Shown: piece by piece, positions 48,464 through 59,665 of the stretch
Layout: each line of letters begins with the position of its first letter
How positions within the stretch are numbered: the stretch's first letter is position 1
NCBI GenBank assembly: GCA_007844125.1
Contig: CM017572.1
Span: 23,330,879-23,394,878, forward strand
From: Sinonovacula constricta
Lineage: Eukaryota; Mollusca; Bivalvia; Cardiida; Solecurtidae
DNA length: 64,000 nucleotides
Direction: 5' to 3'
Translations under genes and position numbers: made by a program
The notes under the pieces: model-generated
What the model was told of the DNA's origin: nothing
Databases searched by the model: none
What the model saw: only the letters and a program-made list of their open reading frames with translations

Positions 48464-49001
48464 ATTTATTTATTTGGGTTTTACGGCACACCGACACTTA
48501 ACATACGGCGCCGAATACAAAGAAGTTTTATGTAAAAATAGAATAATCAGGTAAAAACTAAACTATGTCAGTAAAATATAGAAAAGTATAAAGATCTACA
48601 AGGTTAAAATAATGTGAACTATTATTGAAAATAGGTTATTATATTAAACGGTCTAAAATGTATAACGGTTGCTTAATAAACAGGTTAAAAAATTATAAAT
48701 TATTAAGAATATTAATCTCGTTCAAGAAGCAAACAAGTTTAGAATCCGATACTGTCCTAAACAGTTCGTACATGTTATTGACATTAAAATACTTCGACCG
48801 AACATGGTCTGTGTCAATACACTGTAACCACAACCTAGTAAAGTTCTCCAAACACTCATCACAGTGGAATATATTTCTTAAATAATACAAATGATTCTGT
48901 TTGTTTATGCTTCCTTTATAAGAACATGTCCACCGTCTGCTTGATCCAGTGTCAAGTTCGTGTGGTGCTTCTTGTTTTATATTGTTTTGCACCGACAACA
49001 C
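48464..49001 (-). mobile_element. non-LTR retrotransposon 3' end, copy B
   Basis: The minus-strand frame at 48693-49001 contains YFNVNNMYELFRTVSDS, nearly the same as YFNVNNMYELLKTLSDS in copy A, and a degenerate Cys knuckle. Its 3' tail (48464-48520) carries the same GTGTCGGTGTGCCGTAAAAC sequence and an (AAAT)n-like end. The copy is 5' truncated and points away from copy A. It abuts a hAT-like MITE fragment. Confidence 0.72.
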
Positions 49002-49660
49002 CGTTTTACGGGAGTTTATTGGTTTAAAAATAAAAATGAAAAATGAATGTGTTTTCCGAAATTTAATAAAAATTAATTTGTTTTTAGCTTTATTCTTGTA
49101 GGCTTAATTAGAATTTACAAATAACTCTACTATACTACAACTACAAGATTCTCTAGATCATCTTCGCTGCATGTTCAAGACCCCAAAAAAATTAAAATAG
49201 GTTTAGCTTTTGCTATGCAAGCGGTCTTATACAGGTATTATGTGGTTGGCTTCTGCAGTGTTGATGGCTGGAAATCGCCACGTGATCTAATTGTTGGTGC
49301 GGTGCCTTCCCAACTGTCCCGCTTTTAGTTAAAAAGGCTAAAATCAAGTTTGGACAAGGCGGGAAGAGGTACCTCGAAACCCGCTGTCGCATTGGACATA
49401 CTAGATTAACTCATTCATATCTTTTAAAAAGAGAAGTTCAACCTGAATGTGTTACTTGCCAGGAACCTCTTACAGTTAATCATATTTTATTATATTGTAT
49501 TGACACAAACCGTATTCGGTGTAATTATTTTAATGTCAATAACATGTACGAACTGTTAAAGACATTGTCCGATTCTTTGCTTGTTTGTTTCCGGAACGTG
49601 ATTAATATTCTTAATAAGTTTAAAAAAATGTTTATTGTACTATCATGTATTTATTTACAT

Positions 49661-50215
49661 TATATACCCTATGAATTTGAAGCATTTTGATTGGTCGAGA
49701 GCTTCGCATGCGCGGGTCCGAGAAAAGTGATAACTACACCGGGAAATAATATTGACCTTTGCTATTCTCACGACGTGTTGTAAACAAACATGACGTCACG
49801 TCGCATACCATTCTCTCACCAGAGGGCGTGCTACACAAGTTTCGCTTACACCTCTGTCAACGCCCGGTGTACAAGATTCTTGTACAAAATATAAATAATG
49901 AATAAAATGCTCGTGAGATTATTTTGATCTCTATATTTTACTTAAAATGAAAATGGGTATATTTATTTTTTCTTTAGAACAACGTTTAAGATATATTTTA
50001 ACCCAAATTTTCGGGGAACTATTTTGCGACATGTGACGATAGAATAACACGTGTATGAGAACTACTTTTCCCGGCGTTGACAGAGGTGTAAGCGAAACTT
50101 GTGTAGCACGCCCTCTGGTGAGAGAATGGTCGCATACTACATAAAATGATCATATTTTTAGTTGAGGTCAATATCATCAAACCATCAGAATGCTTCAAAT
50201 TTAAGGGGTATATAA
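49661..50215. mobile_element. MITE with long inverted repeats inside LINE copy A
   Basis: The termini TATACCC-AATTTGAAGCATT match in inverted orientation at both ends (49661-49690 and 50190-50215). Internal 57-bp arms at 49808-49864 and 50073-50129 are perfect reverse complements. No coding capacity was seen. It separates the LINE coding end from its 3' tail. Confidence 0.72.
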
Positions 50216-50234
50216 TATAACAAGTAAATGCTAA

Positions 50235-50350
50235 TGTCAAGGCCGATATATAGTTTTTCGGACCTGGGTAGTGTGATATCGGCCTCGGACGATCGTCCTC
50301 GGTCGATTCCAACACTACCCATGCCCGCAAAACTGCATATCGACCTCAAC
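50235..50350. repeat. imperfect hairpin, about 57-bp arms
   Basis: The arms meet at about 50291-50292. The sequence around GGGTAGTGT at 50265 pairs with ACACTACCC near 50320, and the pairing runs outward on both sides with mismatches. It may be a foldback element or a product of the neighbouring MITE. Confidence 0.55.
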
Positions 50351-50689
50351 ATGAGTATTTATTTGTATAATATTTCATATTATTTTAACCTGAAAGATTT
50401 TTATATTTATACTCAACTATTTGAATTTTAACCAGATTATACCCTATTTACGTTAAACTCCATCGTATTTGGCGCCGTATGACCTGTTAAGTGTCGGTGT
50501 GCCGTAAAACCCAAAATACAAATACAAGGTGGGACAGTTGGGACTTCGACATAATTGGGGAAGGATATCAAAACAACCCCGAAAGGTGCTAAAACCCCGA
50601 GTGGGACGGTTGGGTAAAGTTTTTTTTAAAAAAATGGTCAGTTGGGAATGAACCGTTGGTGCAACGTACTGAAAATTTAGAAATACTAC

Positions 50690-51195
50690 ATTCTCAACAA
50701 TTATCGCTGCCACAAACGGCACTATCACTACTACCACCAACACCGCCACTGCGGCACCAACAACACCACACAAGTATAATCATTATCCGTGCCACCACAA
50801 CTACACGAATATTTGCCATCACCATCACGGCCGGTACCGCCAACAACAACACCGGCGACCTAACCCGTCTCATTATCTCTACCACCACAACTCCATGACA
50901 AGTTCTGTCATCACCGTCACGTCCATTACCAGCACCACCACTACCACCGCAATCACTACGACCATCACTACCTACCACCTGGACGATCACTCCCATAACA
51001 CGGTCGCTACGAACGTGACCTTGACTACTACCAACACCAGCATTACCATCACAAACGCTAGCCCAACACACAAAATACAAGTACCATCAACACAACTGCC
51101 CCCCCCCCCCACAACCAGCAGTACCACCGTGTTGGTCACAACCACGACTTGCTACAACCACCACCACCACCACGTCCACCACCCCTTTGTTACGT
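50690..51195. repeat. degenerate ACC-triplet-rich region
   Basis: About 500 bp of scrambled ACC/ATC/ACA triplets with few Gs, cryptically simple. It gives Thr/Ile/His-rich open frames on both strands that are not convincing as genes. Confidence 0.8.
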
Positions 51196-51308
51196 CTTGT
51201 TGAATGTTGATAGTGTTCCGGTCCATACATGACTACAGCTTCAAATCAGAGCCAATATCAGGTTTACTGTATATTATTCCTTTAACTTTTATTACTCGGA
51301 CATTGAAG

Positions 51309-51609
51309 AATGTGAGCGTCGGCTCAGTATACGGGAGGCCCCGGGTTCGATCCCGTGCCGGGACATACCAAAGTCGTTAATAATTGTAGTGGTATAGCTT
51401 CCTTGCTAACGCTCAAGCAAATATTAGGATAGTTCCATGACTGATTGGCCCGCTGTCAGAATAATGTGACTGGGTGTGGTATCATGCCAGGTGTTCACAG
51501 CATGCTATAAACAGTTAAGGCAATACTATATCTGCTTCTAGTAGACATCGTCTTCAGATAACTGAAATACTGTGGGTGGGACGATAAACCCAACAAACAA
51601 ACAAACAAT
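51309..51609 (+). mobile_element. SINE family A
   Basis: Head lacks the A box start; the B box GGTTCGATCCC and the body are intact; tail (AAAC)n. It lies in intron 1. Confidence 0.8.
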
Positions 51610-51654
51610 AACAAAGACACTTAAAAGAAAAAGAGACGACATCCATTCGTGTGG

Positions 51655-51887
51655 GTAGGGCGCCAGCAGCCTGGTGGTAGAGTCGCCGATCTGTAACTCC
51701 TCTGACTGCTAAGCCTCTCACCGCGTGGGTTCGAGTCCCGGTCGGTGCGAAGGACTAAATGTAGAAGGTCCTTCAGCTGACTTTCGGTGGGCCGGTGGTT
51801 CTACCCAGATATTTGTCAACGGCCTTCCTCAACCAAAACTATACAGCCGCTATAATGATCATAATTGGTTTCTGCGATATATTTCAA
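51655..51887 (+). mobile_element. SINE family C
   Basis: Intact head and body immediately downstream of a family A SINE, and just before the 53-bp minisatellite. Confidence 0.82.
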
Positions 51888-51989
51888 AAACAAAATAAAA
51901 CAAACAATATTGTGGTTATCAAGCCTCCAACATATGTATGGAGTTACAGCCTCAACTTCAAGGTTAAGAATGTCCAAAAATATGTACGT

Positions 51990-54900
51990 ATACAGTTACA
52001 GTACCGAGTAGCTATAGCAGGCACCAAAATGTTTATGTATAGAGTTACGATCCTAAAAAGCCATGTACAGCAGGCCCCAAAACATGTGTGTTTAGAGTTG
52101 CAGTCTTCAAATGCAAGGTAACGCAGGCCTCAAACTGTGTTTGTTTAGAGTTACGGTCTTTAATTGTTAGGTAAAGCAGGCCCCGAACTGTCCTTGTTTA
52201 GTGTTACCGTCTTTTAAAGATAGGAAAAGAATGCCCCGAACTGTCCTTGTTTAATGTTATAGCCTTTAAAAGTTAGAAAAACAGGCCCCGAACTGTCCTT
52301 GTTTAGTGTTACAGCCTTTAAAAGCTAGGTAAAGCAGGTCCCGGACTGTCCTTGTTTAGTGTTACAGCCTTTAAAAGCTAGGTAAAGCAGGCCCCGGACT
52401 GTCCTCGTTTAGTATTAAAGTCTTTAAAAGTAAGGTAAAGCAGGCCCGAACTGTCCTTGTTTAGTGCTACAGCCTTTAAAAGCTAGGTAAAACAGCCCCG
52501 AACTGTCCTTGTTACAGCCTTTAAAAGCTAGGTAAAACAGGCCCCGAAGTGTCCTTGGTTAGAGTTATAGTCTTTTAAAGTTAGCTAAAGGAGGCTCCGG
52601 ACTGTCCTTATTTACAGTTACAGCCTTTAAAAGCTAGGAAAAGCAGGCCCCGAACTGTCCTTGTTTAGTGTTACAACCTTTGAAAGCTATGTTAAGCAGG
52701 CCCCGAAGTGTCTTTGTTTAGAGTTATAGTCTTTTAAAGTTAGGTAAAGGAGGCTCCGGACTGTCCTTATTTACAGTTACAACCTTTAAAAGATATGTAA
52801 AGCAGGCCCCGGACTGTCCTTGTTTACAGTTACTACCTTTAAAAGCTAGGTAAAGCAGGCCCCGGACTCTCCTTGTTTACAGTTACACCCTTTAAAAGCT
52901 AGGTAAAGCAGGTCCTGGACTGTCCTTGTTTACAGTTACAACCTTTAAAAGCTAGGTAAAGCAGGCTCCGGACTGTCCTTGCTTAGAGTTACAGCCTTTA
53001 AAAGCTAGGTGAAGCAGGCCCCGAACTGTCCTTGCTTACAGTTACAGCCTTAAAAAGTAAGGTAAAGCAGGCTCAGGACTATCCTTGTTTAGTGTTAAAA
53101 CCTTTAAAAGCTAGGTAAAGCAGGCCCCGAACTGTCCTTGTTTACCGTTACAACCTTTAAAAGCTAGGTAAAGCAGGCTCCGGACTATCCTTGTTTAGTG
53201 TTACAGCCTTTAAAAGTTAGGTAAAGCAGGCCCCGGACTGTCCTTGTTTAGTGTTACAGCCTTTAAAAGCTATGTAAAGCAGGCACCGGACTGTCCTTGT
53301 TTAGAGTTACATCCTTTAAAAGTTAGGTAAAACAGGCCCCAAACAATGTTTGTTTAGCATAACAGTTATAAAAATGCTAGGTAATGCAGATCTCAAAATA
53401 TGTTTGTTTAGAGTTACAGTCTTCAAAAGCTAGGTAAAGAAGTTCTAAAGCTGTGTTTGTTTAGAGTTACAGTCTTCAAAAGCTAGGTAAAGAAGTTCTA
53501 AAGCTGTGTTTGTTTAGAGTTACAGTCTTCAAAAGCTAGGTAAAGAAGTTCTAAAGCTGTGTTTGTTTAGAGTTACAGTCTTTAAAGGCTAGGTAAAGTA
53601 GCCGCCAAATATGTTTGTATAAAGTTACGGTCATAAAATGCTAGGTAAAGTGAATTCAGTCATGTGTTTGTATAGAGTTTTGGTCACAAAAAGCGAGGTT
53701 AAGTAGGCCACAAACGAGTTGCGGTCACAAAAAACTAAATATTAGGCACCAAACTTTAGAGTTACGGTCACAAAAGCAGGGTAAAGTAAGCCCCAAAATG
53801 TGTTTGTTTGAGTTACGGTCACAAAAAGTCACGAAAAGTAGGTCCCAAAATGTGTTGGTATAGAGTTACCGTCACAAAAAGTTTGAAAAAGTAGGCCCAA
53901 AATGTGTTTGTATAGAGTTACCGTCACAAAAAGTTTGGAAAAGTAGGCCCAAAATGTGTTTGTACAAGGTTACGGTCACAAACAGTTGGGTAAAGTATGC
54001 CTCGAAATGTGTTTGTAAAGAGTTACGGTCACAAAAAGCTGGGTAAAGTATGCCCCTAAATGTGTTTGTAAATAGTTACGGTCACAAAAAGCTGGGTAAA
54101 GTATGCCCCTAAATGTGTTTGTAAAGAGTTACGGTCACAAAAAGCTGGGTAAAGTATGCCCCTAAATGTGTTTGTAAAGAGTTACGGTCACAAAAAGCTG
54201 GGTAAAGTATGCCCCTAAATGTGTTTGTAAAGAGTAAAGGTCACAAAAAGCTGGGTAAAGTATGCCCCTAAATGTATTTGTATAGAGTTACGGTCACAAA
54301 CAGCTGGGTAAAATATGCCCCTAATTGTGTTTGTATAGAGTTACGGTCACAGAAAGCTGGGTAAAGTATTCCCCTAATTGTGTTTTTACAGAGTTACGGT
54401 CACAAAAAGCTGGGTAAGGTAGGCCCCAAAATGTGTTTGTATAGAGTAACAATCAGAAAAATGTGGATGAAGTTCGGACCAAAATGTGTTCGTATAGAGT
54501 TGCGGTCACAGAAAGCTGGGTAAAGTATGCCCCAAAATGTGTTTGCATACGATAACGGTCACAAAAAGCTGGGTAAAGTATGCCCCAAAAAGTGTTTGTA
54601 TAGAGTTACGGTTACAAAAAGCTGGGTAAAATATGCCCCAAAATGCGTTTGTATAGAGATACGGTTACAAAAAGCTGGGTAAGTTATACTCCAAAATGTG
54701 TTTGTATAGAGTTACAACAAAAAAATGTGGATAAAGTTCGGACCAAAATGTGTCTGTGTGGAGTTACGGTCACATAAAGCTGGGTAAAGTATTCCCTAAA
54801 ATGTGTTTGTATAGAGTTACGGTCACAAAAAGCTGGGTAAAGTTCGGACCAAAATGTGTCTGTTTGGAGTTACGGTCACAGAAAGCTGGGTAAAGTATTC

Positions 54901-55215
54901 CCCAAAATGTGTTTGTATAGAGTTACGGTCACAAAAAGCTGGGTAAGGTATGCCCCTAAATGTGTTGGTATAGAGTTACAATCACAAAAATGTGGATAAA
55001 GTTCGGACCAAAATGTGTTTTTTATAGAGTTACGGTCACAAAAAGCTGGGTAAGGTAGGCCCCAAAATGTGTTTGTATAGAGTAACAATCAATAAAAATG
55101 TGGATGAAGTTCGGACAAAAATGTGTTCGTATAGTGTTGCGGTCACAGAAAGCTGGGTAAAGTAGGCCTCAAAATGTGTTTGTATAGAGTTGCGGTCACA
55201 GAAACTAAGGTAAAA
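51990..55215. repeat. minisatellite, 53-bp unit, two subfamilies, in intron 1
   Basis: About 60 units. The first part (to about 53600) has units such as TTTAGTGTTACAGCCTTTAA with AGCTAGGTAAAGCAGGCCCC. The second has AGAGTTACGGTCACAAAAAG with CTGGGTAAAGTATGCCCC. Near-identical runs at 53410-53590 and 54030-54230 show local homogenisation. A variant with ATGTGGAT(G/A)AAGTTCGGACC recurs about every five units (54461, 54725, 54990). Confidence 0.92.
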
Positions 55216-55552
55216 GTATATAGATCAACAACATTAAACGTATAAAATGTTGGTAGGTTGCGACATATCTGGGGCCCCATTTTGAGTTTATTATATCATT
55301 AAAAACTAAACAAGGAATTCATTTATTTTACAATAAATTAACCCGAAGCTGCTGACGCAGGCTGAAATCGGTTACAATGATACGCTTTTATTTGTTTACG
55401 ATTTGTTTCATCTGAATACTGTAGACTGTTTATGAAACATGGAACGTGCTTTCTATAAGAATAGGTTACCCCAAACAAATATATTTTCTCTTTGCCCTTT
55501 TTTACATGTATTAAGCCTAACACTAAATTATTTACTACGACAACATCTTAAA

Positions 55553-55628
55553 AGACAGTTATTATCTTATCTTAACTTATTTTGCCTCGACTTATCTTAT
55601 CTTATCTTTTCCTGTCTTATCTTATGCG
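55553..55628. repeat. degenerate (TTATC)n repeat
   Basis: Repeated TTATC/CTTAT pentamers with interruptions, between the minisatellite and exon 1. Confidence 0.75.
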
Positions 55629-56000
55629 GGTGGGTCTTAGATGCTTCTACTCTGTATGTGCAAACTTTCACCGACTTTTTAACATTCACAATTTTTCAGC
55701 AGGATTTATGGAATAACAACAAAATATAACAAATAAAACAATTTATTACGCACCCATACTTATACCAAAGTGTAAAAGTGTAACAAATTAAAGAAATTAA
55801 AAGCAAGTACATGGACCATGAACAAATGACAACGAATATTAACAAACAAAAATAATCAAAATAAATTTCAAACAAAACCATAAAAATCACAACGACAGAG
55901 AAACATAGTTAATAAAAAAAGAAACAAAACAAAAAATAAATGTAAAATGAAATAAAAATCAAATTATCAAGTTACAGTGACACAACACTTTTTTGTCTAC

Positions 56001-56091
56001 CTTCTGTCTTCGTTTCTACAGTCTTCGCTTTGATCGCCTTCTTTACACATGCTTTCTTAGATCTTAGCTTTATCATGAACGACCGCGGCAT
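56001..56091 (-). CDS. gfi1: GFI1/Senseless-type repressor, coding exon 1 (SNAG domain)
   Basis: The ATG at 56091-56089 opens a 30-codon frame that begins MPRSFMIK and then runs Lys-rich. This matches the N-terminal SNAG domain of GFI1, SNAI and INSM factors; in the family P2, R3, F5 and K8 bind the histone demethylase LSD1 (KDM1A) to recruit repression, and all are present here. The exon ends with one base of an Asp codon before a GT donor (GTAGAC, a weak consensus). That phase-1 end fits the phase-1 acceptor at 39428 exactly. The exon is only 91 bases, so no ORF scan would flag it. The distance to exon 2 is about 16.6 kb. The domain match and the matching phase make the assignment strong, but the donor still needs transcript support. 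Confidence 0.82.
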
Positions 56092-56660
56092 TGTTGATTG
56101 GCAATCGACTTGACACACTAGCAAGTATCTTACACTTTTGAAATATGACTTAAGTCCATTTAAAGATAAGTTTATACAGTTACTTAATTATTTAAAAATA
56201 AGTCCTGCGTAGAACACTATACAAATTTGTGTTCGTTATGTTAATGACTCCGACAGTTACTAATATGTCAATATTCCCCAAATTCGTTGATTAAGCACAA
56301 TTATCAAACGTCCAACATAGTTATTTTTTCACAATTAAATCACACACTCCCTAAAATGTCCTATCAAAACACATTTTTTTCTTCTACATGAATGACTCTT
56401 GCAAAATACACTACTTGTCTACTTGACTCTCAACACGTTGTCACCGATTTCCTTAACGTCCAATTATAAATCTCCCGGAAACGTGCTGCACATTTTTTCT
56501 CCATTAGGTCTCGGGCATCTGAAATCTGTAACTGAATCATGGCAGTGAAAAATCTTCGTCAACAATACGGTCTTTCTAAAGCCTCGCAAGATATCGATGC
56601 TGTTTAATATTCATGTATGAAGCGCGCTGTCCCGATTTGTCGTAAGAAAAATCAATGCAA
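56092..56660 (-). promoter_or_regulatory. candidate 5' UTR/promoter of the GFI1-like gene
   Basis: This repeat-free DNA lies directly upstream of the SNAG ATG. A CCAAT-type sequence (GATTGCCAATC on the minus strand) sits just before the start codon. A GFI1-consensus-like site, TAAATCAC, lies at 56336-56343 on the plus strand, about 245 bases upstream. Mammalian Gfi1 represses its own promoter through such AATC-core sites, so autoregulation is a reasonable inference. No TATA box was assigned and the transcription start is unknown. Confidence 0.35.
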
Positions 56661-58253
56661 ACTCGCTATAGGCAGGCATCAATACTTGTAGTTTGGATTT
56701 CCCACCCTCTTCTGGTTTATTTTTGCGTTGACAGTTATTGAAAGAGAATTCTCGCTATTTTCATTGATTTAAAAATTTAAAAAATATTGTAGGACAGGGT
56801 TTTCGTTACTTTTCTAAGAGCAGGATTTTAGTTCAATCAGATTTTCGTCGCTTTTTTTGCACTGGGTTGTGTTTTAACTTTATTTTATAAGTTTTTCCTG
56901 ATTGTATGGCGATTTTGAAATCGATTACAATGACTTTAACTAGAAACTATTATCAATAAATGAGATTTGACTCATACGGAATTATACAGAATCATCGCAT
57001 TTAAGGCGGATATTTATAGTTTTCTATGTTTATGGCTTATGAACATTAAAGCGACTTGGCCAATGTTGGTCGTCTTTGCTTTTGTATTCTTTTTGCTAAA
57101 ATAATCAAAACTTTGTTAATAAACAATTAACAATCAATAAATAAACAATTAACAATCAATTAATGAACAATGAACAATCAATTAAAGAATTAACTCCGAT
57201 TAGATAATGTATGAACATTATCAAAATAATATGTTGTCTTAATATTTGGAAATCAAAAGCGTCGCTACGTTGTTCAATGCGTTTCTATTTTTAGCAATTT
57301 GAAGCTCAACAACCTAGAATAGCCTCAAGCTATGCATGTGGAAATTCACGCCATGTTTATACGTCATACATAAACACTTCTCTGATTGGTTCAATTTTGA
57401 CGCAATAATATAAATTAGTATAAAGCGCGGGTCGCGAAGTTTTTTATGGACTAAAACGAGAATGTATAGGGAAAAGAAAAAAAGTTTACAAATCAGAATT
57501 TTATAACGATAACTTTTAAAACACAAACATCCCCCACCCATATACACCTCACAGAAAACATAAACACCCATAAATTTAATCTAGGAGCTTTTTCGCCAAT
57601 TCACAATTATGCAATAATCCCCATTATATTTTAAATTTTAAGTTTTCTTAACCGCATGGCAAAAGACAACCCTCACGCCATTAATAAAAACTAAATGTGC
57701 TATTTTATTTTAAACTTCTGTACATTAATGCTCGCCCTATAACAATAGTTAGGGCGAGTGTAAATAAAACTAAGTATTGACTGATTCGCGTAGTTTTTTT
57801 ATGGGATATGTATAAACGCTTAACTGTGACCAAGTTACTTTATATAACAACATCTACTCTCGTAAATATATAAGATTTTAGGTACTGTTAACAACTGAAA
57901 GTCCTGATCTATCGAATAAAAATAGCCATATAACAGTATATAGTTAAGATTACATATTCCAAAATATATTGAATAAAATATGCTCAGAAGAAATTACACA
58001 CACCTTATTATGCAGAAATGGTCAGTGGTTACACATTATGTAGATTCCTTAACTTAATTGTGATGTACAAAGTATATAAATGATTAATTCATATTATACT
58101 GGTGTTATAAGCTATATATTGTAAATGACACTAACAATATAGATTGAAACAGATAAACTAATTCTGTCATTGACTGGAATTATTTGTACGTTAAACATCT
58201 TCTGCAACTCCTGTACTTATAGACCAGACGACATTTTGTATTGAATAAACATG
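56661..58253. other. unique AT-rich upstream DNA
   Basis: Few recognised repeats. A small hairpin (CTCGCCCTA / TTAGGGCGAG) lies at 57731-57758. It could include distal regulatory sequence of the GFI1-like gene. Confidence 0.4.
57110..57188. repeat. short tandem repeat, AAACAATTAACAATCAAT-like units
   Basis: Three to four imperfect units of roughly 20-24 bp. Confidence 0.75.
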
Positions 58254-58620
58254 TACGAGGTTCAGTCAGAAAGTTCCCTGACTTGTCCTTTTAAACACAT
58301 TTTTGACTTCGGATAGCCATAAAATTTACCTTTTGAAGTTTCTCAAAATAACGGGGCCAAAACGTCTTGATTTTTCCGCATGACGTCAACGGAACGTTAC
58401 TAGTAAAGAATAACAAAAATTCAGCAAGAAAATGACAACGTTGTGTGAACGTACGAAGCGGTGGACAGTGATATGAACACGACGGATACTTGGAAATTCA
58501 TGAAACAGAAGGATGGTGTTATTACTTGTTCCAGGACTTTTGTGTTTGAGTGGCACAAACGGTTCCGAGAAGGTAGGGCATTATGTTGGACAATAGACTT
58601 TAGCTAGTGCTCCTCGTGTT
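58254..58620 (+). mobile_element. mariner-like transposon, 5' relic
   Basis: TACGAGGTTCAGTCAGAAAG at 58254 resembles a mariner terminal inverted repeat next to its TA target. A 35-codon frame at 58500-58607 includes SRTFVFEWHKRFREGR, the helix-turn-helix signature at the N-terminus of mariner transposases, before a stop. The DDD catalytic part and the right end were not found, so this is a dead, 3'-truncated copy. Confidence 0.8.
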
Positions 58621-59127
58621 AGCTCTAGATCGCGTTTAAAAACAATAATATCGTAGAAAACACTACATTTTGGAGGTGAATGTCTTAGTTAACATTTTGC
58701 CTATAGACATTTCCATCCCAATGCAGACGTGATAATATTCATAAAAAGATGGCTTAAATATGCTCCATATTTAATATTTCGTATGTTCTATTATGTTATC
58801 GATTAGCTCGCGTAAGTAAAAAAAGTTGTAAAACGGGTGATACAATATTTCGTAAATTATTTCTCTGGATTCTGAGACCGCATTTTATGTGGCAAATGTA
58901 ACTTTAATAAAATTAGATTTTTTTTTCATTATTATAATTAAACTTAAATACGCTGTCATTTCATACCTGTTTATGAATGACTGTAAATAAAAGTAATATG
59001 AAATAAAAAAAAGTATGAAGTGTGGAGAGTTCTCGTAGAAATAAGTGACCTCTGATAACAAGCTTAGAGGCGATACTCCTTCAAACTGGAAAGTCGAGAC
59101 TTACTTAAAAATAAACACAATAGACAT

Positions 59128-59665
59128 AAGAGGCGCCATCCGACATTTTGGACCAAATATTTTTTCTCAATCAACCAAGTCAGCAATTGTTACCTTAAAA
59201 GGTCCTGCAAAATGCTGTTCATTTATGGGACAGATCTGTGTGAATAGTTAAGCATAAATCCGCAATCGTCATTGCAAACAATTATTTCCTATCTGAGTCA
59301 CGCTGCAGAGATAGCTATTTATAAACTAGAAAAACCACGTGACAAGCATTGAGTTCGCGGTATATCGTCATCCGGGTAGACGGTATCTATTTTTAGCAGA
59401 GAACATTATCGTGCTTGTTTATAGATCTGGAAAGAATGATCGTTTGGAGTGATTTCTTTACTTATCGGTTTATGCCCAAATTTTCAGAAACCGTGTGAAA
59501 ATTTTGTTACATGCAATTATATAGGTAAACTGTCGGATACCGCCTTTAAATTAGACCAAAGTATAAGTTTATGCAAAAATAATATATAAATCTCCCAAAA
59601 TTGTAGAGAGAAAAAGTTACATACAATTAATATAGGCAAACTATCGGATACCACATTAAGCTCTT
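59128..59665 (-). mobile_element. TATCCGACAG-family MITE plus a second terminal fragment
   Basis: It begins GCGCCATCCGACATTTTGG and ends ACTGTCGGATACCGCC near 59548. A further copy of the right end follows (CTATCGGATACCACATTAAG, to about 59663). Confidence 0.65.

Larger units (their letters stand above)
49322..50525 (+). mobile_element. non-LTR retrotransposon 3' end, copy A
   Basis: The frame at 49322-49690 contains RCRIGHTRLTHSYLL, then CVTCQEPLTVNHILLYC. This is the C-terminal region of RNase H-bearing LINE polyproteins: an IGHTRLTH motif followed by a Cys/His knuckle. The 3' tail at about 50440-50525 ends in TAAGTGTCGGTGTGCCGTAA and an A-rich repeat. The copy is heavily 5' truncated and interrupted by a MITE at about 49661-50215. 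It lies in the GFI1-like intron 1, antisense to the gene. Confidence 0.75.
39429..56000 (-). other. gfi1: intron 1 of the GFI1-like gene
   Basis: This is the inferred 16.6-kb phase-1 intron between the SNAG exon and the finger exon. It contains the 53-bp minisatellite, two truncated LINE copies, SINEs 42571-42840, 47705-47956, 51309-51609 and 51655-51887, and several MITEs. No additional coding exon of the same gene was recognised in it. An alternative upstream exon cannot be excluded. Confidence 0.75.

Noticed and set aside
50656..51203. Thr-rich frames on the plus strand and Val/Gly-rich frames on the minus strand
   Set aside because: Cryptically simple ACC-rich DNA; no domain, both strands open.
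57731..57758. Small hairpin CTCGCCCTA / TTAGGGCGAG
   Set aside because: A stem of about nine pairs can arise by chance in this much sequence; no U tract or partner gene supports a terminator or RNA element.
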